From positions 1 to 64,000 of the forward strand of contig NZ_JXSQ01000002.1 in NCBI RefSeq assembly GCF_000834055.1: a stretch of DNA of 64,000 nt, read 5' to 3'. The DNA is from Leucobacter komagatae (GTDB taxonomy: Bacteria > Actinomycetota > Actinomycetes > Actinomycetales > Microbacteriaceae). Below, piece by piece: positions 54,831 through 64,000 of the stretch. Numbering within the stretch: the stretch's first letter is position 1; every line of letters starts with the position of its first letter. The notes beneath the pieces are model-generated. The model searched no databases and was not told the origin of the DNA. It was given only the letters and a program-made list of their open reading frames with translations. The position numbers were made by a program, and so were the translations under genes.

Positions 54831-56405
54831 CTAGTAGCGCGCGAGGAGCGCGCGGACGAAGTCAAGCGGTGCGTCGGTGACGACCGTCACGACCGGCCTG
54901 CCGCGGCCATCGAGCACTCGCGCGTCGCCAGCTGCCTGAGCTGCCATGAGTTCGCCAAAGCTCTGCTCAGCGCCTGGGATCGCGACGTCGCGATCAGTGG
55001 CGCCAACGAGCTGGAGGAACACGGCCTTGCTCGGGCCGCCCTTGTGAAACTGGCCCGTCGAGTGCAGGTATCGCGGGCCGTACCCGACAGACACCGGCGC
55101 CCCAAGATCGGCGTTCAGCGCGGCTCTGAGCTCCTCGAGGGCCGCGCCAAGCGCTGCGTCGGTCGAGTCCACGTAGGCCTGGATCGCGACGTAACCGCCG
55201 TTCGAAACCGTGGCGCGCAGCCGCTCGCACACCTCGGCGGGGGAGAGCTCCGGCTGCGCGCTCGGGGCGCCGAGAGACTCTCTGGTCGCAGCCTTCGCGG
55301 CCTCGACATCTGGTTGATTGAACGGGTCGACGCGGAGCAGGAAGCCGAGGGCGGCGGTTACGACCTGCCACAGGAGAAGCTGGGCACCGAGGTCTGCGAT
55401 GACGGCGAGGCCAGCGTGCGCGGTCTGGAGCGCTGGCTCGGCCGTGGGGCCTGCGCCAGTGTCCTGCACTGCTGCTGCATCGTGCAGTGTGCTGTCGCGG
55501 CCGAAAGAGACGCTGAGCGAGGCGGGCGTCTCACGCTGGTGATCGCCGAGGGGGAGCGCGATCGGGAGAACGCCCCGCCCGTCCTTACCTGTCGATTCGG
55601 CGACGAGCTGCTCGATCCACAACCCGAGATCGGCTGGGAGGGAACCGTCGGGGCGAAGCTCAAGCAGGAAGCGTTCTGGAAGCCCAACGCTGATCGCCGC
55701 GGCGAGAATGAGCGCCGGGTTGCCTGCGACGCAGGCGGTGAGCGCTGTGCGAGCAGCGACGGCTTGCGCGAGGATGCCGCGCATGTCGGCGCCGGCGAGT
55801 ACCGATGGGACGATACCGAACGCCGTGAGCGCGGAAAAACGGCCACCAACGTTCGGGTCGGCGAGGAACACCCGCTTGCCGCTCTCCGTTGCGGAGACGG
55901 CCAGAGCGGATGCGGGATCGGTGACGACAACGATCCGGTCAGCCGGATCGATGCCAGCCCCGATGAACGCCGCCTCGAATGCTGCGAGGTGACTCAGCGT
56001 CTCCACCGTGCCGCCGGACTTCGAGCTCACCACGACCGCAGTGCGGGAGAGGTCGCCCTCGAGTGCGGCACGCACCGTCGCGGGATGCGTTGAGTCGAGA
56101 ACGGTCAGCGAGGGCGCGATCACGAGGGGGGCGAGACTTGATCCGCCCATCCCGCAGAGCACAAAGCGGTCGACGCCAGCCGCACCGAACTCGGCGGCGA
56201 GCACTTCAGCCTCGCTGATCACCGACTCGGCGGTTTCGGCAAAGTCCGTCCAGCCGAGCCGCACCGCGGCCTCAGGCTCGGCGGCTTCGCCCCACAGCGT
56301 CGCGTCCTTCGCAAACAGTCTCGTCGGAAACTCGGCGTCCAGCAGTGAGCCGAGCGCACCGGTGAAGGCTGCGCTGCGGCTCACACCGGACACCGTGATT
56401 GTCAC
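54831..56405 (-). CDS. pgi: glucose-6-phosphate isomerase
   Basis: Interconverts glucose 6-phosphate and fructose 6-phosphate; 524 residues. SIS-type phosphate-binding segments are [30 protein letters not shown] and DSTHPATV, and the C-terminal part has [15 protein letters not shown]. The GTG start at 56405 overlaps the tal stop by 4 nt, giving the order tkt-tal-pgi on the minus strand. In many relatives zwf, opcA and pgl follow pgi; here the operon ends at pgi and converges on rbpA. Confidence 0.93.
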   Translation of the reverse strand: MTITVSGVSRSAAFTGALGSLLDAEFPTRLFAKDATLWGEAAEPEAAVRLGWTDFAETAESVISEAEVLAAEFGAAGVDRFVLCGMGGSSLAPLVIAPSLTVLDSTHPATVRAALEGDLSRTAVVVSSKSGGTVETLSHLAAFEAAFIGAGIDPADRIVVVTDPASALAVSATESGKRVFLADPNVGGRFSALTAFGIVPSVLAGADMRGILAQAVAARTALTACVAGNPALILAAAISVGLPERFLLELRPDGSLPADLGLWIEQLVAESTGKDGRGVLPIALPLGDHQRETPASLSVSFGRDSTLHDAAAVQDTGAGPTAEPALQTAHAGLAVIADLGAQLLLWQVVTAALGFLLRVDPFNQPDVEAAKAATRESLGAPSAQPELSPAEVCERLRATVSNGGYVAIQAYVDSTDAALGAALEELRAALNADLGAPVSVGYGPRYLHSTGQFHKGGPSKAVFLQLVGATDRDVAIPGAEQSFGELMAAQAAGDARVLDGRGRPVVTVVTDAPLDFVRALLARY

Positions 56406-57511
56406 TTTGCCGCCTGCAGAGCGCCTGTCACTGTGTTGAGCAAATCGTCCCAGGAAGCGACGAACTTCGAGAGACCCTCGAGTTCGAGCTTCTCGGTGAC
56501 CTCGACGTAGTCGATGCCCTGCGCGTCGACCGCGTTGAGCACCTGGTTCGCCTCGACATAGCTGCCGGAAACCGCGTCGCCGTCGACCTCGCCGTGATCG
56601 GCGAGCGCGTTGAGCGTCGCCTCCGGCATGGTGTTCACGGTGTTCGGTGCGGCGAGCTCGGTGACGTACAGCGTGTCTGGGAGCGCAGGATCCTTCACCC
56701 CGGTCGAGGCCCACAGCGGACGCTGGGCGTTCGCCCCGAGCCCGATGAGCATGCGGGCCCGCTCGCTCGCGAACGACTGCTCGTAGACCTCGTAGGCCAG
56801 CCGCGCGTTTGCCACGCCCGCCTGGCTCTTGAGCTCGAGCGCCTCAGGCGTGCCGATCGCGGTGAGCCTGGCGTCGATCTCGGTGTCGACGCGCGACACG
56901 AAGAACGAGGCGACCGAGTGGATCTTCGAAATGTCAACGCCGGCAGCACGGGCCTGCTCGATTCCGGTGAGGTACGCGTTGATGACCTGACGGTAACGCT
57001 CGAGGGAGAAGATCAGTGTGACGTTGACACTGATGCCGGCGGCGATCGTCGCCGTGATGGCTTCGAGGCCCTCGACGGTGGCGGGGATCTTGATCATCGC
57101 GTTTTCACGGTCGACCTTCGCCCACAGCTCTTTCGCCTGCGCGATGGTGCCTGCGGTGTCGCGGGCGAGCCCTGGCTCGACCTCGATGGAAACCCGGCCG
57201 TCTTGACCTGCGGTCGCCGCGTACACGCCTGCGAAGATGTCGCAGGCGTCGGCGACATCCGCCGTGGTGAGCTCAGTGATGGTCTGGGCCGCGTCGAGGC
57301 CGCGTTTCGCGCACTCGGCAATCCGGTCGCCGTACCCGATGCCAGAGCCGATTGCGTTCTGGAAGATCGTCGGGTTCGTGGTCACTCCGACCACGTTGAC
57401 CGTGTCAATGAGCTGCTGGAGCTGTCCGCTCTCGATGCGCGTACGGGAGAGGTCGTCGAGCCAGATGCTCACGCCTGTGGCAGAAAGCGCCGCTGTGCGT
57501 TCGTTCGTCAT
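56402..57511 (-). CDS. tal: transaldolase
   Basis: Pentose-phosphate enzyme that moves a dihydroxyacetone unit through a Schiff base on lysine; 369 residues, typical of the actinobacterial long type. The Schiff-base lysine is in [10 protein letters not shown], with [13 protein letters not shown] near the N-terminus and [11 protein letters not shown] next to the active site. ATG 57511 is chosen with AAAGGCAAAC upstream. It lies 23 nt after tkt and overlaps pgi, so the three are one operon. Confidence 0.94.
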   Translation of the reverse strand: MTNERTAALSATGVSIWLDDLSRTRIESGQLQQLIDTVNVVGVTTNPTIFQNAIGSGIGYGDRIAECAKRGLDAAQTITELTTADVADACDIFAGVYAATAGQDGRVSIEVEPGLARDTAGTIAQAKELWAKVDRENAMIKIPATVEGLEAITATIAAGISVNVTLIFSLERYRQVINAYLTGIEQARAAGVDISKIHSVASFFVSRVDTEIDARLTAIGTPEALELKSQAGVANARLAYEVYEQSFASERARMLIGLGANAQRPLWASTGVKDPALPDTLYVTELAAPNTVNTMPEATLNALADHGEVDGDAVSGSYVEANQVLNAVDAQGIDYVEVTEKLELEGLSKFVASWDDLLNTVTGALQAAK

Positions 57512-57534
57512 GTTTGCCTTTCGTTGCCAGCGGG

Positions 57535-59622
57535 TTACTGCGCGAGCGTTTCGCGGGCTGCCGCGATGACTGCCTCGGTCGTGATGCCGAACTTCTCGAA
57601 CAGCACCTCGTAGCTTGCGGACGCACCGAAGTGCTCGATCGAGACCGAGCGACCGCGGTCGCCAACGAAGCGCTCCCAGCCGAGCGAGAGCCCCGCCTCG
57701 ACGCTGACGCGTGCGGTGACGGCCTTCGGAAGCACGCTCTCGCGATACTCGTCGGACTGTTCGGCGAACCACTCGAGGGAGGGCGCCGATACGACGCGTG
57801 CACCGATGCCCTCGGCAGCGAGGCGTTCGCGCGCCTCAACGGCGAGCTGCACCTCTGAGCCGGTTGCGATGATCAGCAGATCGAGCGAATCGGTCGGGGT
57901 GTCCGCGAGCACGTATGCGCCGCGGCGCACGCCGTCGGCCGCTTCCTCGTGGGAGGCGAAGTCGCCGCCGCGGGGGAGTACCGGCACGTTCTGGCGAGTG
58001 AGGGCGATACCGGTCGGGCCGGCGTGGCGGGTGAGGATCTCGTGCCACGCAATCGACACCTCGTTGGCGTCGGCTGGGCGCACCATCGCGAGGTTCGGGA
58101 TCGCGCGGAGCGTCGCGAGCTGCTCGATCGGCTGGTGGGTCGGACCGTCCTCGCCGAGCGCGATCGAATCGTGCGTCCAAACGAAGATGCTCGGCACGTT
58201 CATGAGCGCGGCGAGGCGAACTGCCGGGCGCATGTAGTCGCTGAAGATGAGGAAGGTGCCGCCGTAGCTGCGGGTGTTGCCGTGCAGCTGAATGCCGTTG
58301 AGGATGGATCCCATTGCGTGCTCGCGGATACCGAAGTGGAGCACGCGGCCGTACTGGTCACCGGTCCAGGTCGACGTCGAGTGGCTCGCAGGCACGAAGG
58401 ATGCAGCGCCGGGGATCGTCGTGTTGTTCGAGCCAGCGAGGTCAGCCGAGCCGCCCCAGAGCTCGGGCATGATCGGGCCGAGGGCCGCGAGCACCTTCCC
58501 GCTTGCCGAGCGCGTCGCGACGGACTCGCCTGGCTCGAATACGGGGAGCGCCTCAAGCGCGCCGTCGGGGAGTTCCTGCGCCTCAACGCGGTCGAACAGT
58601 GCCTTGCGCTCGGGGTTCGCTTCGGCCCACGCGTCGAACGACTCCTGCCAGACCTTGCGCGCGGCCGCGCCACGATCCACAGCCTTGCGTGAGTGCTCAA
58701 TGACCTCGGGGGCGACGCTGAAGTGCTCCTCGGGGTCGAATCCAAGTGCGGTCTTCAGGCCGGCGAGCTCCTCGCCGCCGAGCTTCGCGCCGTGGATGCC
58801 GCCGGTGTTCTGCTTACCGGGGGATGGCCAGCCGATGATGGTCTTGAGGATGATGAGCGAGGGCTTCGTCGTCTCCGCCTTCGCCTCCTCAATCGCAGCG
58901 TAGAGCTCGGCGATGTCCTCGACGTAGTTGCCGGTCTTCTTCCAGTCAACCTCGAGCACCTGCCAGCCGTAGGACTCGTAGCGCTGTGCGACGTCCTCGG
59001 AGAACGAAATGTCCGTGTCGTCCTCGATCGAAATCTGATTGGAGTCGTAAATGGCAATCAGGTTGCCGAGCTCCTGGTGGCCGGCGAGCGACGACGCCTC
59101 AGCGGTGACACCCTCCTGCAGATCGCCATCGCCGGCGATGACGTAGATGTTGTGGTCGAACGGGCTCGTGCCGGGAGCAGCCTCAGGGTCAAACAGGCCA
59201 CGCTCGTAGCGCGCAGCGTATGCGAAGCCGACGGCAGATGCGAGGCCCTGTCCGAGCGGGCCGGTGGTGATCTCGACGCCGTCGGTGTGGCCGTACTCCG
59301 GGTGACCGGGGGTCTTCGAGCCCCAGGTGCGAAGCGCCTTGAGGTCGTCGAGTTCGAGGCCGTAGCCGCCGAGGTAGAGCTGCACGTACTGCGTGAGCGA
59401 CGAGTGCCCAACCGAGAGGATGAATCGATCGCGGCCAAACCACTTCGCGTCGCTCGGGTCGTGGCGCAGTACCCGCTGATGCAGCAGATAGGCGACGGGG
59501 GCCAGGCTGATCGCAGTTCCCGGGTGGCCATTGCCAACCTTTTCAACAGCGTCTGCCGCGAGTACTCGTGCGGTATCTACCGCGCGATCGTCGAGCTCGC
59601 TCCAGTCCAGTCCGTTCGCCAA
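57535..59622 (-). CDS. tkt: transketolase
   Basis: Thiamine diphosphate enzyme of the non-oxidative pentose phosphate pathway; 695 residues. The TPP motif is [20 protein letters not shown] ... YDSNQ, with [12 protein letters not shown] at the N-terminus and the C-terminal [18 protein letters not shown] and FGIREHAMG segments. Start is TTG 59622 ([12 protein letters not shown]), with GAGGAAGG 6 nt upstream; the open frame upstream overlaps the divergent ctaB promoter and is noncoding. First gene of tkt-tal-pgi. Confidence 0.95.
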   Translation of the reverse strand: MANGLDWSELDDRAVDTARVLAADAVEKVGNGHPGTAISLAPVAYLLHQRVLRHDPSDAKWFGRDRFILSVGHSSLTQYVQLYLGGYGLELDDLKALRTWGSKTPGHPEYGHTDGVEITTGPLGQGLASAVGFAYAARYERGLFDPEAAPGTSPFDHNIYVIAGDGDLQEGVTAEASSLAGHQELGNLIAIYDSNQISIEDDTDISFSEDVAQRYESYGWQVLEVDWKKTGNYVEDIAELYAAIEEAKAETTKPSLIILKTIIGWPSPGKQNTGGIHGAKLGGEELAGLKTALGFDPEEHFSVAPEVIEHSRKAVDRGAAARKVWQESFDAWAEANPERKALFDRVEAQELPDGALEALPVFEPGESVATRSASGKVLAALGPIMPELWGGSADLAGSNNTTIPGAASFVPASHSTSTWTGDQYGRVLHFGIREHAMGSILNGIQLHGNTRSYGGTFLIFSDYMRPAVRLAALMNVPSIFVWTHDSIALGEDGPTHQPIEQLATLRAIPNLAMVRPADANEVSIAWHEILTRHAGPTGIALTRQNVPVLPRGGDFASHEEAADGVRRGAYVLADTPTDSLDLLIIATGSEVQLAVEARERLAAEGIGARVVSAPSLEWFAEQSDEYRESVLPKAVTARVSVEAGLSLGWERFVGDRGRSVSIEHFGASASYEVLFEKFGITTEAVIAAARETLAQ

Positions 59623-59718
59623 TGGCCTGCCTTCCTCGCAACCAAAACACCAGCGCCCGCAGGCGCGATCAGTGCGCACTGTGCGCACTCCAGCCAATCC
59701 TACCGATAGGCAGGTACT

Positions 59719-60660
59719 ATGAGGTCGATGTCCACGCAGATTTCTCCGCAGACCCAGAGTTCGGATCACCGGCCGAGGCGCTCACTGAGGCGTGTCGTCG
59801 CGGCCTATGTGTCGCTGACGAAGCCCCGTGTGATGGAGCTGTTGCTCGTCGTCACGGTGCCGGCGATGATCCTCGCCGAGGGCGGGCTCCCTGGCCTCTG
59901 GCTCGTGCTCGCCACGCTCATCGGCGGGGCAATGAGCGCTGGCTCCGCCGGCGCGTTCAACTGCTACATCGACCGCGACATGGACCGCAAGATGCAGCGC
60001 ACGCAGGGCCGGCCGCTCGTCACTGGCGAGATTTCTGACCGTGGCGCGCTCGCCTTCGCGTGGATTCTTGGGGTGCTTTCCGTCGTCTGGCTCGCGGCAA
60101 CGACGAACTGGCTGGCTGCGGCGCTGTCCGTCGCGGCGATCTTCTTCTACGTTGTTATCTACACGCTCGTGCTCAAGCGGCACAGCGAACAGAACATCAT
60201 CTGGGGCGGCATCGCCGGCTGCTTCCCTGTGCTCATTGGCTGGGCTGCCGTCACGGGGTCGCTCGCCTGGCCTGCGTGGATCTTCTTCCTCGTCATCTTC
60301 CTCTGGACCCCAGCGCACTACTGGCCGCTCTCGATGCGGTACCGCGACGACTACGCGGCAGCCGGGGTGCCGATGCTTGGTGTCGTTCGCGGCCGAACCA
60401 CCGTCGGGCTGCAGGTCATCCTCTACACGTGGGCAACGATTGCCGCGAGCCTCCTGCTCATCCCCGCTGCGCAAATGGGCTGGACCTACACGATCGGCTC
60501 GCTCATTGTCGGCGGGTACTTCATCATCGAGGCGCACAGCCTGTACTCGAGCGCGATCCGAGGCCAGGAGGGGAAGCCGATGCGGGTCTTCCACGGCTCA
60601 ATCGCGTATCTCTCGGTGCTGTCGATCCTCATCGCTGTGGACCCGCTGCTGCCGTTCTAG
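59719..60660 (+). CDS. ctaB: protoheme IX farnesyltransferase (heme O synthase)
   Basis: Adds a farnesyl group to heme B for cytochrome oxidase; 313 residues with about nine transmembrane helices of the UbiA type. The first Asp-rich motif is NCYIDRDMDRKMQRTQGRPL (residues 77-96) and the second region lies around RYRDDYAAAGVPML. Two ATGs 9 nt apart are possible; the first is kept. Divergent from tkt with a 96-nt shared promoter region. ctaA, the next enzyme, is two genes away on the opposite strand. Confidence 0.94.
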   Translation: MRSMSTQISPQTQSSDHRPRRSLRRVVAAYVSLTKPRVMELLLVVTVPAMILAEGGLPGLWLVLATLIGGAMSAGSAGAFNCYIDRDMDRKMQRTQGRPLVTGEISDRGALAFAWILGVLSVVWLAATTNWLAAALSVAAIFFYVVIYTLVLKRHSEQNIIWGGIAGCFPVLIGWAAVTGSLAWPAWIFFLVIFLWTPAHYWPLSMRYRDDYAAAGVPMLGVVRGRTTVGLQVILYTWATIAASLLLIPAAQMGWTYTIGSLIVGGYFIIEAHSLYSSAIRGQEGKPMRVFHGSIAYLSVLSILIAVDPLLPF

Positions 60661-60746
60661 CAGGGTGAGCGAGCGGGCCGCTCGCGCGCTCGCGTCGCGC
60701 AGCACAGCCATCTGCGACTGCTAAGGCTCGCGTGTTACCGTGTGGC

Positions 60747-61328
60747 ATGACTGCCGGGGCCAGCACTAACAGCGGCGAACCGCTGCCTCCGATTTCGGGC
60801 TGGGACATCGTCACCAGGGGCTCGTTCGCCATCGAGCACTCCGGGGAAGAGCTCGTGGTGGACGTGGATTACTTCGACTTCTCGGAGCGGATCCGGCTGT
60901 ACCGCGCAGGCCAGCTGCTCGAGACGCGCTCGTCGCCAGCGACGTTCAGTGTTGACGAGACCACACGCGTCGAGGCTGAGATGTCGCTCCTCGGGATGAA
61001 GCGCGTCGACCTCGTCGACACCTCGAGCGCAGAGCGCCTCCGGTTTCAGCCAAGATCCGGGACAGGAGAGGCCTGGCGAGCCGAGCTAGCGAATCGCTGG
61101 CCTAGACTCAACCGGGCGCTCGGGGTGGCGTCGTGGAGTGTGCTCGCGTTTTCGCTGCTCACGCAGCTGCCGGTCTACTTCAATATGACGGTCGGTCGAC
61201 TCGTCGGTGCGGAGCTGCCGACCTTCGATTTTTTGGCCGGGGTGAACACCGCCCTGAGCGTCGCCGGGGTCATCGCGGCGCTTGATCGCGCGCTCCAGCT
61301 CAAATACAACAGGTGGCTTGACGACTAG
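60747..61328 (+). CDS. hypothetical protein with two C-terminal transmembrane segments
   Basis: A 193-residue protein that I cannot name. The first 120 residues are soluble with a beta-rich look (ELVVDVDYFDFSERIRLYRA, FSVDETTRVEAEMSLLGMKR), followed by two hydrophobic helices (about 127-147, ALGVASWSVLAFSLLTQLPV, and 162-182, FDFLAGVNTALSVAGVIAAL). It ends with a short basic tail. ATG 60747 is chosen because TACCGT lies 5 nt upstream, as in other leaderless genes here. Position between ctaB and ctaA may mean a link to heme or respiration, but this is only positional. Confidence 0.65.
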   Translation: MTAGASTNSGEPLPPISGWDIVTRGSFAIEHSGEELVVDVDYFDFSERIRLYRAGQLLETRSSPATFSVDETTRVEAEMSLLGMKRVDLVDTSSAERLRFQPRSGTGEAWRAELANRWPRLNRALGVASWSVLAFSLLTQLPVYFNMTVGRLVGAELPTFDFLAGVNTALSVAGVIAALDRALQLKYNRWLDD

Positions 61329-61379
61329 CGTCAACGCCGCCATCCCTGCCTGCTGGCCGGACGGCGGCGTCGACGGCCG

Positions 61380-62300
61380 CTACTCGGCGTGCTCGGCGAC
61401 GGGGCGCTTGAGGCGCAGCACAGAGACGGTCATCGTTGCGGCCGTGAGCGCGGCGAGCACCATGTGCACACCGACGACGACCGGGGGCAAGCCGTTTCGT
61501 GCCTGGTAGACGCCGACAAGGATCTGCACGACGAGGACAGCGAGCAGCGTAATCACCCAGCGCATGGGGCGCAGATGCTGCAGCGTTGCCCAGATGAGCA
61601 TGACGGTAACGAGGCCGAACGCGGTGTACCCGGGCCACGCGTGGAGGTGGCTGAGAAGCGTCGCATCGAAGCCGTCGCGAACCACGTTCTCGTCTCCTGA
61701 GTGGGGGCCGTTCGCGGTGGTGATCACGCCCATGATGATGACAATGGCCATCACCAGGGTGGTGATGTGGGTGAGGATCGCGAAGCCCTTCGGAACCACG
61801 CGTTCGCGCGGCCCACCAACCTCATACATGCGGGTGAGGTACGTCGCTGCGATGCACACGATGATGAGCGACACGGTGTAGTGGAAACCGACGAGCGTGG
61901 CCGCGAGTTCCTCCCACACAATTACGCCACCGACGAACGCCTGCAGCAGCACGAGGCCGAGCACGACCCACGAAATGACGAACAGGTCGCGGCGCTCCGC
62001 CCTGATGCGCCAGCCAATGATGACGACCGCGAGCGCTGCGAGGAGCAGGGGGCCACTGATCGTGCGGTTCCCGAATTCGATGAGTGCGTGGTACGACAGT
62101 TCCTCAGTAGGCACGAGGGAGCCTGGCGTGCAGAGCGGCCAGTCGGTGCAGCCGAGGCCCGACCCGGTCAGGCGCACCGCACCGCCGGTTGCGATGATCA
62201 ACACGTTCAGCACGAACGACGCCCAAGCGGCGAACGGCAGGAAGCGCGGTATCTGGGTTCGAGCGGGACGGGTAACGGTCACGCTGGTTGCGCCGGACAC
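61380..62300 (-). CDS. ctaA: heme A synthase (CtaA/COX15 family)
   Basis: Membrane enzyme that converts heme O to heme A; 306 residues with eight transmembrane helices. Conserved His-containing segments are visible: YHALIEFGNRTISGPLL, VGFHYTVSLIIVCIAATYL, HLHAWPGYTAFGL and VGVHMVLAALTAATM. The GTG start at 62300 has AAGGAG upstream, which overlaps a small inverted repeat CTTAA-CTT-TTAAG (62309-62321). Divergent from sufB and convergent with the two-TM protein gene. Confidence 0.93.
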   Translation of the reverse strand: MSGATSVTVTRPARTQIPRFLPFAAWASFVLNVLIIATGGAVRLTGSGLGCTDWPLCTPGSLVPTEELSYHALIEFGNRTISGPLLLAALAVVIIGWRIRAERRDLFVISWVVLGLVLLQAFVGGVIVWEELAATLVGFHYTVSLIIVCIAATYLTRMYEVGGPRERVVPKGFAILTHITTLVMAIVIIMGVITTANGPHSGDENVVRDGFDATLLSHLHAWPGYTAFGLVTVMLIWATLQHLRPMRWVITLLAVLVVQILVGVYQARNGLPPVVVGVHMVLAALTAATMTVSVLRLKRPVAEHAE

Positions 62301-62533
62301 GAGATCTCCTTAACTTTTAAGCTCCCAGTGAAACACGCCAGTCTCGCCCGATTTCTAGCGAAAGCCTGTAGACTCGGAAGCTGTGGTTTAGTGCGGCAAT
62401 TCGAAACATCTGACGATTCGCCAGACGCTCGGAAATGTCCGACGCCCAGACTACTGCACCATCGCAGGGAACCATCCGAGAGCACGTTGGGGATTTGGTT
62501 CTCGGTAGCGCGAAGAAGAGAGAGGGAATGATC

Positions 62534-63952
62534 ATGCCTGAGGTACTGATCGACCGCCCCGAGCTCGAAGGCCTCGGCCAATACGAGTTCGGCTGGCACG
62601 ATAGCGACACGGCCGGAGAGACGGCCAAACGCGGACTGAGCGAAGACGTTGTTCGCAATATCTCTGCGCTGAAAAACGAACCCGAATGGATGCTTGAACG
62701 CCGCCTCAAGGCGCTGCAAATCTTTGGTCGCAAGCCGATGCCGACGTGGGGCGCAGACCTCACCGACATCGATTTCGACAACATCAAGTACTTCGTGCGC
62801 TCGACGGAGAAGCAGGCAACGACCTGGGAAGAGCTCCCCGATGAGATCAAGGAAACGTACGAGCGCCTCGGCATTCCCGAGGCAGAGCGCCAGCGCCTCG
62901 TCGCCGGCGTCGCCGCTCAGTACGAATCCGAGGTGGTTTACCACCAGATCCGCGAAGATCTCGAGCAGCAGGGTGTCCTCTTCCTCGACACCGACACTGC
63001 GCTCAAGGAGCACCCGGAAATCTTCCAGGAGTACTTCGGCACCGTCATCCCGTCGGGTGATAACAAGTTTGCTGCGCTGAACACGGCCGTCTGGTCTGGC
63101 GGCTCGTTCGTCTACGTCCCGAAGGGCGTGCACGTTGAGATCCCGCTGCAGGCGTACTTCCGTATCAACACGGAAAACATGGGCCAGTTCGAGCGCACGC
63201 TCATCATCGCCGACGAGGACAGCTACGTCCACTACATCGAGGGCTGCACGGCTCCGATCTACAAGTCTGACTCGCTGCACTCGGCAGTCGTCGAGATCAT
63301 CGTGAAGAAGAACGCTCGCGTTCGCTACACGACGATCCAGAACTGGTCGAACAACGTGTACAACCTCGTCACGAAGCGTGCGATCGCCGAAGAGGGCGCG
63401 ACCATGGAGTGGGTCGATGGCAACATCGGGTCGAAGTTCACCATGAAGTACCCGTCGATCTTCCTCACGGGCGAGCACGCCAAAGGCGAGACGCTCTCCG
63501 TCGCGTTCGCAGGCCCCGGCCAGCACCAGGACACCGGCGCGAAGATGATCCACCTCGCTCCGCACACGAAGTCGTCGATCCTTGCGAAGTCGATCGCGCG
63601 CGGCGGTGGCCGCTCCGGTTACCGCGGTGAGGTTCGTATCGAGGCAAACGCCCACCACGCCGCGAACTCGGTGGTGTGTGACGCTCTCCTCGTCGACACG
63701 ATCTCGCGCTCCGACACGTACCCGGCAATCGACATTCGCACCGACGACGCAACGCTCGCCCACGAGGCGACCGTCACGCGCGTCAGCGAAGAGCAGCTGT
63801 TCTACCTCATGAGCCGCGGCCTGTCAGAAGAAGAGTCGATGGCGATGATCGTCCGCGGCTTCATCGAGCCCATCGCTCGCGAACTCCCAATGGAGTACGC
63901 GCTCGAGCTGAACAAACTCATCGAGATGAGCATGGAAGGATCCGTCGGTTAA
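62534..63952 (+). CDS. sufB: Fe-S cluster assembly protein SufB
   Basis: Scaffold subunit of the SufBCD complex that assembles Fe-S clusters. From ATG 62534 the protein has 472 residues, the usual length, starting [27 protein letters not shown] lies 7 nt upstream. Two in-frame ATGs further up (62435, 62528) would add an N-terminus of up to 33 residues not typical of the family. The C-terminal beta-helix has [13 protein letters not shown] and the Cys-containing NSVVCDALL segment. sufD starts 2 nt after its stop; no sufR-type repressor gene is adjacent. Confidence 0.94.
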   Translation: MPEVLIDRPELEGLGQYEFGWHDSDTAGETAKRGLSEDVVRNISALKNEPEWMLERRLKALQIFGRKPMPTWGADLTDIDFDNIKYFVRSTEKQATTWEELPDEIKETYERLGIPEAERQRLVAGVAAQYESEVVYHQIREDLEQQGVLFLDTDTALKEHPEIFQEYFGTVIPSGDNKFAALNTAVWSGGSFVYVPKGVHVEIPLQAYFRINTENMGQFERTLIIADEDSYVHYIEGCTAPIYKSDSLHSAVVEIIVKKNARVRYTTIQNWSNNVYNLVTKRAIAEEGATMEWVDGNIGSKFTMKYPSIFLTGEHAKGETLSVAFAGPGQHQDTGAKMIHLAPHTKSSILAKSIARGGGRSGYRGEVRIEANAHHAANSVVCDALLVDTISRSDTYPAIDIRTDDATLAHEATVTRVSEEQLFYLMSRGLSEEESMAMIVRGFIEPIARELPMEYALELNKLIEMSMEGSVG

Positions 63953-63954
63953 CG

Positions 63955-64000
63955 ATGACTACTCTGCAAACTGAACAGCACGGTGCCAAGGCGCACAGTG
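63955..64000 (+). CDS. sufD: Fe-S cluster assembly protein SufD, N-terminus only
   Basis: An ATG at 63955, 2 nt after the sufB stop, opens a frame that reads MTTLQTEQHGAKAHS to the end of the window. Position directly after sufB is the usual place of sufD. The rest lies outside the window, so the name rests on context. Confidence 0.6.
   Translation, partial: MTTLQTEQHGAKAHS

Noticed and set aside
60669-60685. Short GC hairpin after ctaB as a terminator
   Set aside because: 7-bp stem with no T-run in a region of general GC alternation; not convincing.
62279-63763. 494-codon open frame antisense to sufB
   Set aside because: Shadow of a well conserved gene; Val/Arg/His-rich with no recognisable motif.

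Overview
The window is about 64 kb of GC-rich chromosome from an actinobacterium. Gene content and order (thrS-HIT-yebC-ruvC, recO-uppS-dusB-dgt-dnaG, uvrA-uvrC-rapZ-whiA-sodA-pgk-tpiA-secG-rbpA, tkt-tal-pgi, ctaB/ctaA/sufB), GTG/TTG starts, promoters of the TANNNT type placed 5-7 nt before a start codon, RbpA, WhiA and two ClpP paralogues all point to Microbacteriaceae. A Leucobacter-like organism is my best guess, from gene order and a meso-diaminopimelate dehydrogenase, but this cannot be proved from the window. No prophage, transposon, CRISPR array or obvious foreign island is visible; nearly everything is core housekeeping DNA.

Layout. 1-12 kb (+): the tail of a Gly-rich TPM-type protein, PspA, ThrRS, a HIT protein, YebC, RuvC, RecO, UppS, DusB, Dgt, DnaG and an orphan ABC ATPase. 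12-18 kb (+): tRNA-Asn, a gamma-carbonic anhydrase, two tRNA-Gly(TCC), tRNA-Pro, trigger factor, clpP1-clpP2 and clpX. 18-27 kb: on the minus strand a lipoprotein pair, an alternative-type ValRS and a betaine/proline ABC operon (proV-proW-proX); between them, on plus, a MarR regulator and ddh. 27-34 kb (+): a T-box-controlled ileS, then folC, a DUF4233 gene, ndk and an EndoIII-like gene. 34-40 kb: ilvD (-) divergent from a MmyB-like regulator, a YcaQ/AlkX-type glycosylase, a DIP1984-type gene (-) and a zinc alcohol dehydrogenase. 40-54 kb: uvrB (frameshifted), a VOC protein (-), a siderophore-interacting protein (-), uvrA, uvrC, rapZ, whiA, sodA, pgk, tpiA, secG and rbpA. 54-64 kb: pgi-tal-tkt (-), ctaB (+), a two-TM protein (+), ctaA (-), sufB and the start of sufD (+).

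The genes form a few functional blocks: translation (ThrRS, ValRS, IleRS, four tRNAs), proteostasis (Tig, ClpP1P2, ClpX), DNA repair (RuvC, RecO, UvrABC and two glycosylase-like proteins), central carbon metabolism (Pgk, TpiA, Pgi, Tal, Tkt), osmoprotection, and heme A/Fe-S biogenesis. Regulatory signals readable in the DNA include mycobacterial-type LexA boxes before uvrB and uvrA, a near-perfect ClgR box before clpP1, an ileS T-box with a visible Shine-Dalgarno sequestrator, operator-like palindromes at the MarR and ilvD/XRE promoters, and three copies of a GGGTGA-N3-TC(A/G)CCC palindrome directly upstream of whiA that I cannot assign to a known regulator. The most striking anomaly is a -1 frameshift in a C6 run near the 3' end of uvrB that would remove its UvrC-binding UVR domain.
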